Shown: positions 26,642 to 35,896, counted from the first letter of the stretch. The stretch: DNA of 64,000 nt from DATAVB01 sp040414495 (GCA_040414495.1 JBEDUI010000282.1:1-64000); one strand, 5' to 3'. A program made the numbers and translations. The notes: generated by a model not told the origin, from the sequence alone.

Positions 26642-27051
26642 CACGCTGTCCTTTCCGGACTGTTGAACGGTGGTGGACCGGCGATCGGGCTGAGCTGCAG
26701 GCCGGCGAGCCGCCAATTCTCGCCGTCCCGGACAAAGATGTGGGTGATACGGAATCGGCCGTCCACTGGCCGTCCCTGGTATTCGGCCTGCTGGGTGTGG
26801 CAGCCGATGGCTATCGCGACCGATCCGAGATCGCGTACCTCGATCTCATCCCAGCGCAACGATTTCGTCAGCAGCGCGCCGGTCCGGTACCGCTCCAGCC
26901 ACTGCGCCTTGTCCAGGATGAAACCGGCCGGACCGACCATGCGGAATTCCGGGACGGCCAGCGCGTCAAGCACGCCGATATCGCCGCGTTCTTCGGCCTG
27001 GGCCCAGCGCTGCCCGAGATCGCGGATCTGCTCGTCGGTTGAGGCGTTCAT
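26641..27051 (-). CDS. SnoaL-like/DUF4440 nuclear-transport-factor-2 fold protein
   Basis: A 136-residue protein of the NTF2-like superfamily: an N-terminal helix (TDEQIRDLGQRWAQAEERGD), then a curved sheet with FRITHIFVRDGENWRLAGLQ near the end. Members are small polyketide cyclases, isomerases or ligand-binding proteins. It is coupled to the VOC protein and diverges from the MarR regulator, which may control both. Confidence 0.85.
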   Translation of the reverse strand: MNASTDEQIRDLGQRWAQAEERGDIGVLDALAVPEFRMVGPAGFILDKAQWLERYRTGALLTKSLRWDEIEVRDLGSVAIAIGCHTQQAEYQGRPVDGRFRITHIFVRDGENWRLAGLQLSPIAGPPPFNSPERTA

Positions 27052-27136
27052 CGTGATCTCCCTCCTCGAGGGTACGGGGTGCGTCGAGACGGAACGTTAG
27101 AGATCGAACGATGCGATGTCAAACGCTTTGAGGGCT

Positions 27137-27586
27137 ATGTATGCTCGGTCCGTGCCACGACCTACCCGTCCGCCCATCGGCGTGACCCTCGCCCGCGCCG
27201 CCAAAACGGTCAGCCGCGCTTTCGACGACGCCCTCGCCGCGTCCGGCGGCTCGTTGCCGACCTGGCTGGTTCTGTTGTCGCTGAAGACGCGGCAGCTGGC
27301 CAACCAGCGGGAGCTCGCCGAGGCCGTCGGCATCCAGGGCGCCACGCTCACCCATCACCTGAACGCGATGGAGGCCGACGGGCTGATCACCCGGGAACGC
27401 GATCCGGCCAACCGGCGCATTCACCTGGTCAGCCTGACTCCGGCCGGCGAGGCGCTGTTCGGCCGGCTCGCCGGCGCCGCGCGAAGCTACGACCAACGCC
27501 TGCGCGGCGACCTCAGCGAGGAGGAGATCGGGACGCTCCAGCGCACTCTCGAGCGCCTGCGGCACAACGTCACCGACCCGGCCTGA
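27137..27586 (+). CDS. MarR-family transcriptional regulator
   Basis: A MarR-type winged-helix regulator of about 149 residues. The DNA-binding core reads QRELAEAVGIQGATLTHHL and the wing is RERDPANRRIHLVSLT; the C-terminal dimer helix follows. The start is uncertain: the ATG at 27137 and the GTG at 27152 are both plausible and neither has a good ribosome site, so the message may be leaderless. It diverges from the SnoaL/VOC pair, its likely target; the ligand is unknown. Confidence 0.88.
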   Translation: MYARSVPRPTRPPIGVTLARAAKTVSRAFDDALAASGGSLPTWLVLLSLKTRQLANQRELAEAVGIQGATLTHHLNAMEADGLITRERDPANRRIHLVSLTPAGEALFGRLAGAARSYDQRLRGDLSEEEIGTLQRTLERLRHNVTDPA

Positions 27587-27592
27587 TCCAAG

Positions 27593-27613
27593 GCCGGGCC
27601 CTCACCGCCCGGC
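27593..27613. terminator. Possible hairpin between convergent marR and MFS genes
   Basis: A 7-bp stem GCCGGGC/GCCCGGC with a 7-nt loop lies just after the marR stop. It is short and has no T-tract, so it is supported mainly by its position. Confidence 0.4.
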
Positions 27614-27702
27614 GCCGCCCACACGTTCTCGGACCACGCCGCGCGGTTCGCACCCAGCCGACTCCGAGCCGGCCGACCGGCAGCCGGCCGGGTCCGCGGC
27701 AC

Positions 27703-29337
27703 TCAGCTCGCGGCGTCGATCGCCGGCTCAGGCACCGGTACCGGCTGTGGCGCCGGAGCCTTGCCCTCCAGGAACAGGCAGGACAGCGCCCCGACCGCCA
27801 GCGTGGCGATCGGCAGAATGAACGAAACGTGCATGGCGTCGACGAAGCCGTGCGTAAACACGGTGTGCGCCGCATTGTTGATCTGGTGCGCGACCGCCGG
27901 CGACGTACCTTTGGCCGGCTTGACCGCACCGCCGTTCTGACCCGCCCCGAGCTGCAAGCCCTGCGAGCCGGCGGACCGGAATCCGTCCAGGAACGGCTTG
28001 CGCGCCTGCGCCGGCAACGAGCCAACCTGCTTGGCCGCCTCGTCGGAGAACGACGCCGCGATCCGGTTCTGCAGCAACGCGCCCACCGCGGCCGTACCGA
28101 TAACCGAGCCGACCTGCCGGTTCGTGTTCATCACGCCCGACGCCGCGCCGGCCAGCTGCGGCGAAACGTTGCGCATCGCGACCGTGGCCATCGGCGCGAA
28201 CGTGCACCCCATACCGAATCCCATGACGAACAAGCCGGGCAACACGGCCCAGCGCGAGCTGTCCGCGTGCGTCGTCGGCAACAGCACCAGCATTCCGATC
28301 GTAAATAGCGACAGGCCGGCGAACACGATGTATTTGCCGCCGATCTTGTCGGTGAACCGACCAGCGATCGGCGCGATAATCACCGAGATCAGCGACATGG
28401 GCGCGGAAATCAGACCCGCCTGTAATGCGGACATGTTCAGCACGGATTGCAGGTAAATCGTAAAGCTGAGAAACATACCCGTCATGCCGACCGAGAGCGC
28501 CACCGACGCGAAATTCGTCACCGAATAGTTCCGGTCCCGGAAAAGCCCGAACGGAACGAGCGGCTCCCCGTCCTGGCGCCGGGCCTCCAATGCGAAGAAA
28601 ACAATCAGCAATACGCCGCCGGCGATCAGCAGGGCCGGGATCGAGACGAACGACCAGATCTTGCCCCAGTCATAGCGCTGGCCCTCGTTGAGTCCGAACG
28701 TGATGCAGAACAGCGCGAGGCTCACCAGCACCACGCCGGGAATGTCGAACGCGTGGTGCCGGACCGACCGCTTATCCGATGGGATCACCAGCGGCGCAAC
28801 GATCAGTACGAACACGCCGATCGGCAGGTTGACAAAGAAGATCCACCGCCAGTCGAACGCGCTCACCAGCAGGCCACCCAGCGTCGGGCCGGCAATCGTG
28901 GCGACACCGGCCACCGCGCCCCAGACACCGAGCGCGGCCCCGCGGCGTTCGGCCGGAAAGACGCCGATGATGATGGACATTGTTTGAGGCATCAACATCG
29001 CCGCGCCCAGGCCCTGAATGGCGCGGGCGGCGATGAGTTGGCTCGGGCTCTGGGATATCCCACACAGCAGCGACGCGATGGTGAAAAGCGCGACACCGGC
29101 TACGTACAGGTTGCGCTTGCCGAGAATGTCACCGAGTCGGCCGGCCGTGATCAGCAGTACGGCCAGGACGAGAACGTAGGCGTTGATGACCCACAAGACG
29201 TGGTCGTACGTGATATCCAGCTTGTCGATCATGTTCGGGATCGCGATGTTGACGATCGTCAGATCGAGCAGCGTCATAAAAAACCCGAGGCATAACGCAA
29301 TCAGGATCGCCCACGGATTCCCCCGAAGTTTACCCAT
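27703..29337 (-). CDS. DHA2-family MFS multidrug exporter (EmrB/QacA type)
   Basis: A 544-residue, 14-helix major facilitator. The N-terminal TLLDLTIVNIAIPNM (motif D1) and GRLGDILGKRNLY (motif A), and the mid-protein GPTLGGLLV (motif C of drug exporters), are present. It would expel cationic or amphipathic drugs using the proton gradient. The start overlaps the end of the PadR-family gene by 8 bp and follows AAAGG, so PadR and exporter form an autoregulated operon. Confidence 0.93.
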   Translation of the reverse strand: MGKLRGNPWAILIALCLGFFMTLLDLTIVNIAIPNMIDKLDITYDHVLWVINAYVLVLAVLLITAGRLGDILGKRNLYVAGVALFTIASLLCGISQSPSQLIAARAIQGLGAAMLMPQTMSIIIGVFPAERRGAALGVWGAVAGVATIAGPTLGGLLVSAFDWRWIFFVNLPIGVFVLIVAPLVIPSDKRSVRHHAFDIPGVVLVSLALFCITFGLNEGQRYDWGKIWSFVSIPALLIAGGVLLIVFFALEARRQDGEPLVPFGLFRDRNYSVTNFASVALSVGMTGMFLSFTIYLQSVLNMSALQAGLISAPMSLISVIIAPIAGRFTDKIGGKYIVFAGLSLFTIGMLVLLPTTHADSSRWAVLPGLFVMGFGMGCTFAPMATVAMRNVSPQLAGAASGVMNTNRQVGSVIGTAAVGALLQNRIAASFSDEAAKQVGSLPAQARKPFLDGFRSAGSQGLQLGAGQNGGAVKPAKGTSPAVAHQINNAAHTVFTHGFVDAMHVSFILPIATLAVGALSCLFLEGKAPAPQPVPVPEPAIDAAS

Positions 29338-29929
29338 CGTGTGCCTTTCTCGTCGCCGGCGCTTGGTTGTCAGGTGACCAGTTCAACCGACCGGCGTCGA
29401 TTTCGCCGATGATGGACTGCGCAACCTCCAACTCTGCCCTCATTTGTGCCCGCGCATGGTCGAATTCGATGACATGAATACGCGGAATCCCATTTTTGAT
29501 CAGTGCGTCGTAGGCCGTTTGCGAGGCGGCCAGGGCCGATTCCAGGTAAACGACCCGCATCCCGAGCCTGGCTTTGGCCTCGTCCGGGGTGAGTAGGCTC
29601 AGAAACGACAGGGCCGCACGGAAACTCGGATACTCGGTGTCAACCGTGGACAGCAATTCGTTCAGCCGACCCCGCGCCGCCTCGCGACCGAAATCAGTGA
29701 GTGCGTAAACCGTGCGCTCGGGCCGCCGCCCACTCCGTGAAGTCTCAACCTGTTCGATCAAGCCGTCGTTCACCAACCGCTCGACCGTGTGGTAAAGCGC
29801 GCCGTGGGTCACCTTGACCACATGGTCAATGCCCCAGTCGCGAATCCGCTGCTGCATCTCGTACGGATGCATCGGCTCGCCATGCAACATGCGCAGCACG
29901 GCAAGCCCCAGCGGTGTCAGTGTTCGCAT
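29330..29929 (-). CDS. PadR-family transcriptional regulator
   Basis: A 199-residue regulator with the PadR N-terminal winged helix (LTPLGLAVLRMLHGEPMHPYEMQQRI, then GALYHTVERLVNDGLIE and RRPERTVYALTDFG) and a C-terminal helical dimerisation domain (Vir-like). GGGGAGGG precedes the ATG. It heads the operon with the MFS exporter and probably represses it until a drug binds. A 21-bp tandem repeat starting 14 bp upstream of the start codon is the likely operator. Confidence 0.92.
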   Translation of the reverse strand: MRTLTPLGLAVLRMLHGEPMHPYEMQQRIRDWGIDHVVKVTHGALYHTVERLVNDGLIEQVETSRSGRRPERTVYALTDFGREAARGRLNELLSTVDTEYPSFRAALSFLSLLTPDEAKARLGMRVVYLESALAASQTAYDALIKNGIPRIHVIEFDHARAQMRAELEVAQSIIGEIDAGRLNWSPDNQAPATRKAHDG

Positions 29930-29942
29930 CGGCCCTCCCCGT

Positions 29943-29984
29943 GCTTGTTGGCTTATGTACTGGGCTTGTTGGCTTATGTACTGG
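29943..29984 (-). promoter_or_regulatory. Perfect 21-bp tandem repeat upstream of padR
   Basis: Two exact, abutting copies of a 21-bp unit (core TTGGCTTATGTACTGG) occupy 29943-29963 and 29964-29984, 14 bp upstream of the PadR start. Two-turn spacing of identical sites immediately ahead of an autoregulated repressor suggests a double operator that places two dimers on one face of the helix. Confidence 0.7.
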
Positions 29985-30826
29985 CGGCGCGGACCGTACT
30001 CATCGCTCAGTCCCGCTCTCTATTCGACAATCTCGTGGGGCCGAATGTGACATGTTGCCTCACGTATCGCCGCTTATGTGCGTCCTCGTCCTGATGCCTG
30101 ACTCCGTCGCTCTCGACACTTAGTCCGTTCGGAATGGTCCACGTGGACTATAGCCGTCCGGTCGCGGCCATCGCCAGGCATTTACCGCCTCTGATGACCG
30201 AGCTTCCACATGGTCATCGTGGGGTACGACAGAACTCCGTCGGCCGCGGATGCGATCTGCGACCTCAGACACCCGGCCCCCGGGAATCTGCCCCTGCCTC
30301 TGGGCACCTAGCCCAACCTGCGACCGCTGGCACCCGGCCGTACGTCCCCGAATCCCGCGACTGACGGCGCTGACCCGATCACACGCCACCGACACTTTGT
30401 CGCTGCTGATCGCGCCGCCCTTCACCGCGGGACGGCATGAGCGGTATCAGGGTCGGACCGCGATCGACCCGATCCCGTGCCCCGGCTTCCATGATCATGA
30501 TGGCGTTCGACAACGAAGCCGCGACGACAGCCATCACGATCATGAGCCGACCCAGCAAGAGCCCGACCCGACAAACACTCAAGCCCGCCGACCTGCGGTC
30601 GACCGCACTACCTGGCAAGACCAAACCGGCCCGCTCGGCGAAGACTCGTCCAAGATCGTGAGCAGATTTGGTACGGATTTCGCTACTGAATCCACTCACG
30701 ATCAAGCTCGCAGATCACCCCGCGATCAGCCGACACCTATCGGCAGCTCCGCAGCCGGTACGTCGCCTCCGGCGCGGGTGTTTCTACTAGAAAAGTTCAG
30801 TGGCGATTGCCCAGCCGCGGCGATAG
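29985..30826. other. 842-bp region without a recognisable gene
   Basis: No reading frame here has family motifs, good codon bias or a ribosome site; the longest frames are arginine/proline-rich and overlap on both strands. Two dyads are visible: a 12-bp palindrome GTCCACGTGGAC at 30137-30148, followed by a TATAGC hexamer, and 9-bp arms GATCGTGAG/CTCACGATC at 30654-30662 and 30695-30703 enclosing 32 bp. It may be decayed coding DNA or carry the upstream control of padR. Confidence 0.5.
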
Positions 30827-30893
30827 GTGGGCATTGCCCACTTGCCCACATCGGCTTACAGTAGACCCCGTAGCTCTACGGATCCTTAGAGCT
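30827..30893 (+). promoter_or_regulatory. Toxin-antitoxin promoter with operator palindromes
   Basis: GTGGGCA-T-TGCCCAC (30827-30841) is a 15-bp palindrome that contains the -35 TTGCCC (30834-30839). A -10 TACAGT (30857-30862) follows after 17 bp. A second dyad, AGCTCTA/TAGAGCT at 30872-30893, sits in the leader. This is the expected layout for autoregulation by an antitoxin or toxin-antitoxin complex. Confidence 0.65.
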
Positions 30894-30924
30894 CATCTCT
30901 CACATGCGGAGGCGCAACCCCATC

Positions 30925-31212
30925 ATGAGGGTGACCATCGAGGGCTTCGAGCCCGTCACTGAGGTGACGGCCGACGACCGCGTCCGTATTCCCATCGGCA
31001 AAGCCGGCGCGCACAAGAACGACCGCTTCGCCGTCCTGCGCAACGCCGAAGGCGCAATCCTCGCTGTCCCACTGGCCAGCATCCCGAAGCGGGAGCTCCT
31101 GGTCTGGGAGAGCTCCGAGCTGAAGGCCTCACTCTTCCGCGGGCTCGCCGAGGCCGCCGAAGGCAAGGTTGAGCGCATGGACTGGGTCACCGACGGCGAC
31201 GACGACGAGTGA
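30925..31212 (+). CDS. Antitoxin of a type II toxin-antitoxin pair
   Basis: A 95-residue protein. The N-terminal half (VTADDRVRIPIGKAG ... FAVLRNAEGAILAVPL) looks like a small beta-rich AbrB/MazE-type DNA-binding swapped hairpin, and the C-terminal half (SLFRGLAEAAEGKVERMD) is the acidic helix that usually blocks the toxin. The ATG at 30925 is preferred because GGAGG lies 12 bp upstream; the ATG at 30904 would add 7 residues. The stop overlaps the toxin GTG by 4 bp. Confidence 0.75.
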   Translation: MRVTIEGFEPVTEVTADDRVRIPIGKAGAHKNDRFAVLRNAEGAILAVPLASIPKRELLVWESSELKASLFRGLAEAAEGKVERMDWVTDGDDDE

Positions 31213-31535
31213 GCGCGCCACCGTACGTCTTGGTCTATACGCCAGAGGCGCGGCGGATTATCGAGGACCTGAAGAAGAATTCCACGTATGCGGTGAAGCT
31301 GAAGAAGATCCGGAAGGCTCTCCGTTACCTGCAGGAGATCGGCCCAGAGTACCCCGGGTTACACAGCCATGACTATAAGTCGATACCTGGGCCCGGGGGC
31401 CGAACGCTGTGGGAGTCCTATGTGGAGAACAAGACGCCGTCAGCCTGGCGCATTTGGTGGATCTACGGACCGGGCGAGGCTGAAATCACCATCGTCACCA
31501 TGCGGTCCGCATCCCTAACATCACAGTCGGGATGA
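31209..31535 (+). CDS. RelE/ParE-superfamily toxin
   Basis: A 108-residue basic protein. The N-terminal helices (EARRIIEDLKKNSTYAVKLKKIRKAL) followed by LHSHDYKSIPGPGGRTLWE and SAWRIWWIYGPGEAEITIVTM fit the RelE/ParE fold, where the terminal strands carry the basic active site. It would cut ribosome-bound mRNA or act on another target. Translation is coupled to the antitoxin by a 4-bp overlap. The subfamily is uncertain. Confidence 0.75.
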   Translation: MSAPPYVLVYTPEARRIIEDLKKNSTYAVKLKKIRKALRYLQEIGPEYPGLHSHDYKSIPGPGGRTLWESYVENKTPSAWRIWWIYGPGEAEITIVTMRSASLTSQSG

Positions 31536-31577
31536 CGAGAAATACCGGGCAGCGTTCGTGGCGCCGGTCGTCAGCGA

Positions 31578-32672
31578 TTACGACACCGTCGAGGTTTGAT
31601 GTTCCGACTCGGCCAGGATCGCCGCCGGGATTTCGATGCCCCAGCCGGGGCGGTCGGAGATCTCGAGGTAACCGGCCTTGGCCACCGGGAACGGCTCGTA
31701 GAGTCCGCGCATCCGAGAATTGTCCTCGATGCTGTACTCGTGGAATTGTGAGCAGGCGGGCATCGCGAGCGCCAGATGCGCGGTGAAGATTTGGTTCATC
31801 GATTGGCTGGAGCAGTGCGGCGTACACGGAATTCCGGCCAGATCGGCCATTTCGGCCACTCGCTTGGCCCGGGTGATTCCACCGATATAGCAAACATCCG
31901 GCTGGATGATATCGACCATCCGATGGTTAATCAGCCGACGCATATTTTCCAACGAGAATTCCTGCTCGCCGGCACCGACCGGAATATCGAGCGCCGCCGT
32001 CACCTCGGCGGTGTTCTCGTACTCCCAGAACGGCGTCGGTTCCTCGTAATGGAAATACCCGTGCCGTTCGAGTAGCCGTCCGATCCGGATCGCCTGCCCG
32101 GGTGAATACGCGCCGTTGGCATCCGCGCTCAGCTCGATCGAGTCGCCAAGCTCCTTGCGCAACAGCGGAATCAGCTGGGTACTACGTCCGCCGAACGGTT
32201 CGCCGTCCCGGCCGTTGCGCTCGCCGATCTTGATCTTGACGCACGTGAACCCGGACTCGGCCACCGCGCTCACCATCCGGTCGACTTCTTCGGCCGGCGT
32301 TGTCTCGCGCCGCATTCCCGAGCCGTAAACCGGAACCCGGTCGCGCACCTTGCCGCCCAACAGCTGGTACACCGGTCGACCCTGCGCCTTGCCGATCAGA
32401 TCCCACACCGCAGTGTCCACACCGGACAGAGCCCGGAAAAGGAAACTGCCGAGGAATTTGTACTCGGCCCGGGCACACGCATCGGCGAGCGCCACAACGT
32501 CAAACGGATCCCTGCCGAGATAGTCCCGCGCCACCAACCGGTGTAGTACGTGGGCGCTGATTCCCGGCTCGGACGGCGCGGTCTGGCCGTAACCCTCCAG
32601 GCCGTCGTCGGTGCGTACCCGAACGATACATACCCGCCCCACAAAGGTCTCGATCGAGACGATCTTGCTCAC
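31578..32672 (-). CDS. Enolase-superfamily enzyme (mandelate racemase/muconate lactonizing type)
   Basis: A 364-residue enolase-superfamily enzyme. The catalytic-barrel residues fit the mandelate racemase subgroup: the lysine pair in CVKIKIG, metal ligands in LSADANG, HYEEPTPFWE and GAGEQEF, and the base histidine in CTPHCSS. It should abstract an alpha-proton from a carboxylate, for example in sugar-acid dehydration. The GTG at 32672 is chosen because GAGGAG precedes it by 6 bp; the in-frame ATG at 32696 would add 8 residues. No sugar-acid transporter is adjacent, so the substrate is unknown. Confidence 0.88.
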   Translation of the reverse strand: MSKIVSIETFVGRVCIVRVRTDDGLEGYGQTAPSEPGISAHVLHRLVARDYLGRDPFDVVALADACARAEYKFLGSFLFRALSGVDTAVWDLIGKAQGRPVYQLLGGKVRDRVPVYGSGMRRETTPAEEVDRMVSAVAESGFTCVKIKIGERNGRDGEPFGGRSTQLIPLLRKELGDSIELSADANGAYSPGQAIRIGRLLERHGYFHYEEPTPFWEYENTAEVTAALDIPVGAGEQEFSLENMRRLINHRMVDIIQPDVCYIGGITRAKRVAEMADLAGIPCTPHCSSQSMNQIFTAHLALAMPACSQFHEYSIEDNSRMRGLYEPFPVAKAGYLEISDRPGWGIEIPAAILAESEHQTSTVS

Positions 32673-33234
32673 TAGCGGCTCCTCGAATTCGGCCATTACT
32701 GCGGTCAGATCGACAACCTTGAGTCCTGGACTGCCGTTGAATCCGCGACTACCACGGTTTTCCGCCGGAACCATACGCCGGGCTTTTGTTCGAAGGCAAC
32801 GCTTGTCACCGCTGTATAGCAGGCATTTTGCGGAGAAATTCCGCCCTCTGAAACTTCGCCGATTCCGGCCGCCGTATCGACGTTGCGTGCGCGCCCACTC
32901 GCGTTGCCTAGCCGTGATATTCACCGGACCACAGTGGACGCCGTGTATTTCTCCCCGGTCAGGACAGTGCAGCGGTAACAATGCACGGTGAAGGCACGCG
33001 GTTGGAGCGGTCGGTATTTCGGGTTACGGAACCTCCGATCACGATTATGTGTTCACGGTCCGCAATCCGCTCGTCGCGCACGGAACTTGCATCCTCACCG
33101 ATCACCCAAGGCACTCATTTGGGCGGATGTCATGGCAGCCCCATGATCAAGAGGTCCAGATCTACCAGCTAGCTGGGTGTACTTCAGAATCCCGTCACCC
33201 TAACGTTGCAATTGAGCGGCCCGCCCGAGCCGCG
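32673..33234. other. Intergenic region without a recognisable gene
   Basis: About 560 bp between the enolase-superfamily gene and the terminator of the hyp genes. Base composition is lower in GC than the flanks. The short frames have no family motif. The promoter of the enolase-superfamily gene should lie at its left end. Confidence 0.5.
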
Positions 33235-33270
33235 GGCGCCGCCGGACCCTTCCCCCAGGCCGGCGGCGCC
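33235..33270 (-). terminator. Terminator of the hypA-hypB transcript
   Basis: GGCGCCGCCGG and CCGGCGGCGCC form an 11-bp GC-only stem with a 14-nt loop, 138 bp past the hypB stop on the minus strand. Confidence 0.6.
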
Positions 33271-33407
33271 TCTCTCTCGGCAGGCGGATTCACGAGAAAT
33301 CGATACTTATGTAATAGCTCGTCGACGTTTGGCCGTCAATTGACACTATTTTAACGACCCGCGAGGTTTGGGATCAATTGCTCAACCAACGGGCAAAGCA
33401 GCTCCAT

Positions 33408-34214
33408 TCAGCGGCTGACCGGCACGGCCCGGCTCTCCACATGCCCGCGAATCCAGGCAAACCAGGAATCGATGCCATCTCCACGTGTAGCCGACAACGA
33501 GAACACCTCGGCCCGTGGATTGACCCGTCGCAGCTGGCGATCGAATTCGGTCAGATCGAAATCCACGTACGGAAGCAGATCGACCTTGTTGACCACGACG
33601 GCGTCGGCGGCCCGAAACATGTGCGGATACTTCAGCGGTTTCTCGGATCCCTCGGTGACCGACATGATCACCACCCGCGCCGTCTCTCCGAGATCGAAAA
33701 GTGCGGGACAGACCAGGTTGCCGACGTTTTCGATGAACAACAGCGATCCGGTGGGCGGATCGACCGCCCGCAATCCCCGGTCGACCATGTCCGCGTCGAG
33801 GTGACAGCCCGCACCGGTGTTGATCTGCACCACATGGACACCGGTCGCGGTGATCCGTTCCGCATCGAACGTCGTTTCCTGGTCACCTTCGATGACGGCG
33901 ATTCTGATATCGCACAGCCCGCGGATCGTTTGTTCCAACAGCGTCGTCTTACCCGACCCCGGCGAGCTCATCAGGTTGATCGCGACCACCTCGCGGCCCT
34001 GCAGCCAGCCACGATTGCGCTCGGCCCGCAAATTGTTCTTGGCCAGGACCGCTTCCTCCAGGGTGACCGTGCGGGTCGCTTCATGGGAATGGTCGCCGTG
34101 GGAGTGCTCGTGCGGCTCGGAATGATGATGGTGGCCAGCCTCCTGGCCGCCAGATTCCCGCAGATCGATCAGTCGGGTGCCGCCATCCTCGCCGCAACCA
34201 CAGGTCGAGCACAT
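33408..34214 (-). CDS. hypB: HypB nickel-insertion GTPase
   Basis: A 268-residue HypB. The extreme N-terminus MCSTCGCG is the high-affinity nickel motif CxxCGC; a histidine-rich stretch (GHHHHSEPHEHSHGDHSH, residues about 27-44) stores nickel; and the GTPase domain starts with NLMSSPGSGKTTLLE. It loads Ni into the hydrogenase large subunit together with HypA. The ATG at 34214 after GGAGGTGG is preferred over a longer frame. It is directly downstream of hypA, divergent from the hydrogenase structural genes. Confidence 0.96.
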   Translation of the reverse strand: MCSTCGCGEDGGTRLIDLRESGGQEAGHHHHSEPHEHSHGDHSHEATRTVTLEEAVLAKNNLRAERNRGWLQGREVVAINLMSSPGSGKTTLLEQTIRGLCDIRIAVIEGDQETTFDAERITATGVHVVQINTGAGCHLDADMVDRGLRAVDPPTGSLLFIENVGNLVCPALFDLGETARVVIMSVTEGSEKPLKYPHMFRAADAVVVNKVDLLPYVDFDLTEFDRQLRRVNPRAEVFSLSATRGDGIDSWFAWIRGHVESRAVPVSR

Positions 34215-34216
34215 GG

Positions 34217-34546
34217 TCAGACCACCTCCACCGACTGAATTCGCAGTTCGTGACCTGAGAGCAGGTCGACATCGGCGCTCCCGCATGGACATAACGGGAT
34301 CGCATCCTCCAGTACGGAATCATTGCCGCAGGACCGGCAATGCACCCGGCCGGGAGGCTCCACAATGTACAGCGTGGCGCCGGCCAGCGAGGTGCCCTCG
34401 GCCACGAGATCGAAGCAGAACCGGACCGAGTCGGCCACCACGCCGGACAACCGGCCGATCTCCAACCGGACGAGCTTGACTTGCACGCCGTCGAGCCGGT
34501 CGGCGATCGTATCGACGACGTTCTGGGTGATAGCAAGCTCGTGCAT
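34217..34546 (-). CDS. hypA: HypA nickel metallochaperone
   Basis: A 109-residue HypA with the intact N-terminal nickel site MHE (His2) and two CxxC zinc knuckles (CRSC and CPCG). It hands nickel to HypB during [NiFe]-hydrogenase maturation. It leads the leftward hypA-hypB unit and shares a 237-bp divergent promoter region with the small subunit gene. A second HypA-like gene lacking His2 is at 42036. Confidence 0.95.
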   Translation of the reverse strand: MHELAITQNVVDTIADRLDGVQVKLVRLEIGRLSGVVADSVRFCFDLVAEGTSLAGATLYIVEPPGRVHCRSCGNDSVLEDAIPLCPCGSADVDLLSGHELRIQSVEVV

Positions 34547-34783
34547 TGCCTAGCCACCTCTGCGGCGATCGCAGGACCCACCAGCAACGTACGACCCACA
34601 GTGATTCGCCACAACAGGTAAGCCGATCGGGAAACCGCATCGGCAAAGCCCCATAGAGCAAAGCCTCGTCGAGAAACAAGCCTAGGTGCGGAGTGCCCTT
34701 ACGCGGCCCACCCGTCGGGACCATGCTGGGTCGATGCGCGCGATGAAGCGCGTGCCTGACGCCGGTTCGAGGAGTGATCCTTC

Positions 34784-35848
34784 ATGACCACGGCAGCCGA
34801 GACGACCGCGACATCGACGGATGAGACGGTCGTTCATATTTTGTGGATTAATGCCGGACTCAGCTGTGACGGCGATTCCGTGGCGTTGACCGCAGCCAGC
34901 CAACCGAGCATCGAGGAAATCGTGCTCGGCGCGTTGCCCGGTCTGCCGAAGGTGGCCGTGCACTGGCCGCTGATCGATTTCGACAACGGGCCGGTCGGCG
35001 GCGTGAACGATTTCATCGAATGGTTCTTCAAGGCCGAACGGGGTGAATTGGAGCCGTTCGTTCTGGTGATAGAGGGGTCAATTCCGAACGAAGCCACCAA
35101 ACCCGAGGGCTACTGGTGCGGGTTCGGGAACGACCCGGTGACCAACCAGCCGATGACGACCAGCGAATGGATTGACCGACTCGCCCCGCGGGCGCTGGCG
35201 GTAATGGCCGTCGGCACCTGCGCTACGTACGGCGGAATCCACGCGATGGCTGGCAATCCGACCGGAGCGATGGGCGTTCCGGACTATCTCGGTTGGGATT
35301 GGACATCCTCGGCCGGAATTCCGATTATCTGCGTACCGGGTTGTCCGATCCAACCGGACAATCTGTCCGAGACCATTCTGTACCTGCTCTATCAGGCAGC
35401 CGGCGAGGCGCCGATGATTCCGCTGGACGACGCGCTGCGGCCGCGCTGGCTGTTCGGCGCGACCGTGCACGAGGGCTGTGACCGGGCCGGATATTACGAG
35501 CAGGGGCAGTTCGCCACTAACTACGATTCGCCGAAATGTCTGGTCAAGATCGGTTGCTGGGGACCGGTTGTGAAATGCAACGTTCCCAAACGCGGCTGGA
35601 TGAACGGTCTGGGCGGCTGTCCGAATGTCGGCGGTATCTGCATCGGGTGCACGATGCCCGGATTCCCGGACAAGTTCATGCCGTTCATGGACGAGCCGCC
35701 CGGCGCCCGGGTTTCCGCCGCCGCCAGCGGCGCGTACGGCACGCTCATCCGCAACCTGCGCAAGGTCACCATCGGCACGCTCGACAAAGAGCCGAAGTGG
35801 CGCAAGAAGGGCCAGGAAATCACCACGGGATTCCAGAAGACCTGGTGA
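34784..35848 (+). CDS. hhyS: [NiFe]-hydrogenase small subunit, group 1h
   Basis: A 354-residue small subunit carrying three iron-sulphur clusters. The N-terminal proximal-cluster motif reads LSCDGDS: Cys28, but the usual second cysteine is Asp31. This three-cysteine one-aspartate ligation is the hallmark of the oxygen-tolerant actinobacterial-type group 1h enzymes that scavenge atmospheric H2. Further ligand regions are VGTCATYGG, CVPGCP, and GCDRAGYYEQ, KIGCWGPVVKC and GGICIGCTMPGFPD. No Tat signal is present, so the enzyme is cytoplasmic-facing. GAGGAGTG precedes the ATG. Confidence 0.96.
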   Translation: MTTAAETTATSTDETVVHILWINAGLSCDGDSVALTAASQPSIEEIVLGALPGLPKVAVHWPLIDFDNGPVGGVNDFIEWFFKAERGELEPFVLVIEGSIPNEATKPEGYWCGFGNDPVTNQPMTTSEWIDRLAPRALAVMAVGTCATYGGIHAMAGNPTGAMGVPDYLGWDWTSSAGIPIICVPGCPIQPDNLSETILYLLYQAAGEAPMIPLDDALRPRWLFGATVHEGCDRAGYYEQGQFATNYDSPKCLVKIGCWGPVVKCNVPKRGWMNGLGGCPNVGGICIGCTMPGFPDKFMPFMDEPPGARVSAAASGAYGTLIRNLRKVTIGTLDKEPKWRKKGQEITTGFQKTW

Positions 35849-35896
35849 GATCCACCGCAGGCACGACCAACCTCTGAGAAGAAAAGGCGGTCGGCG

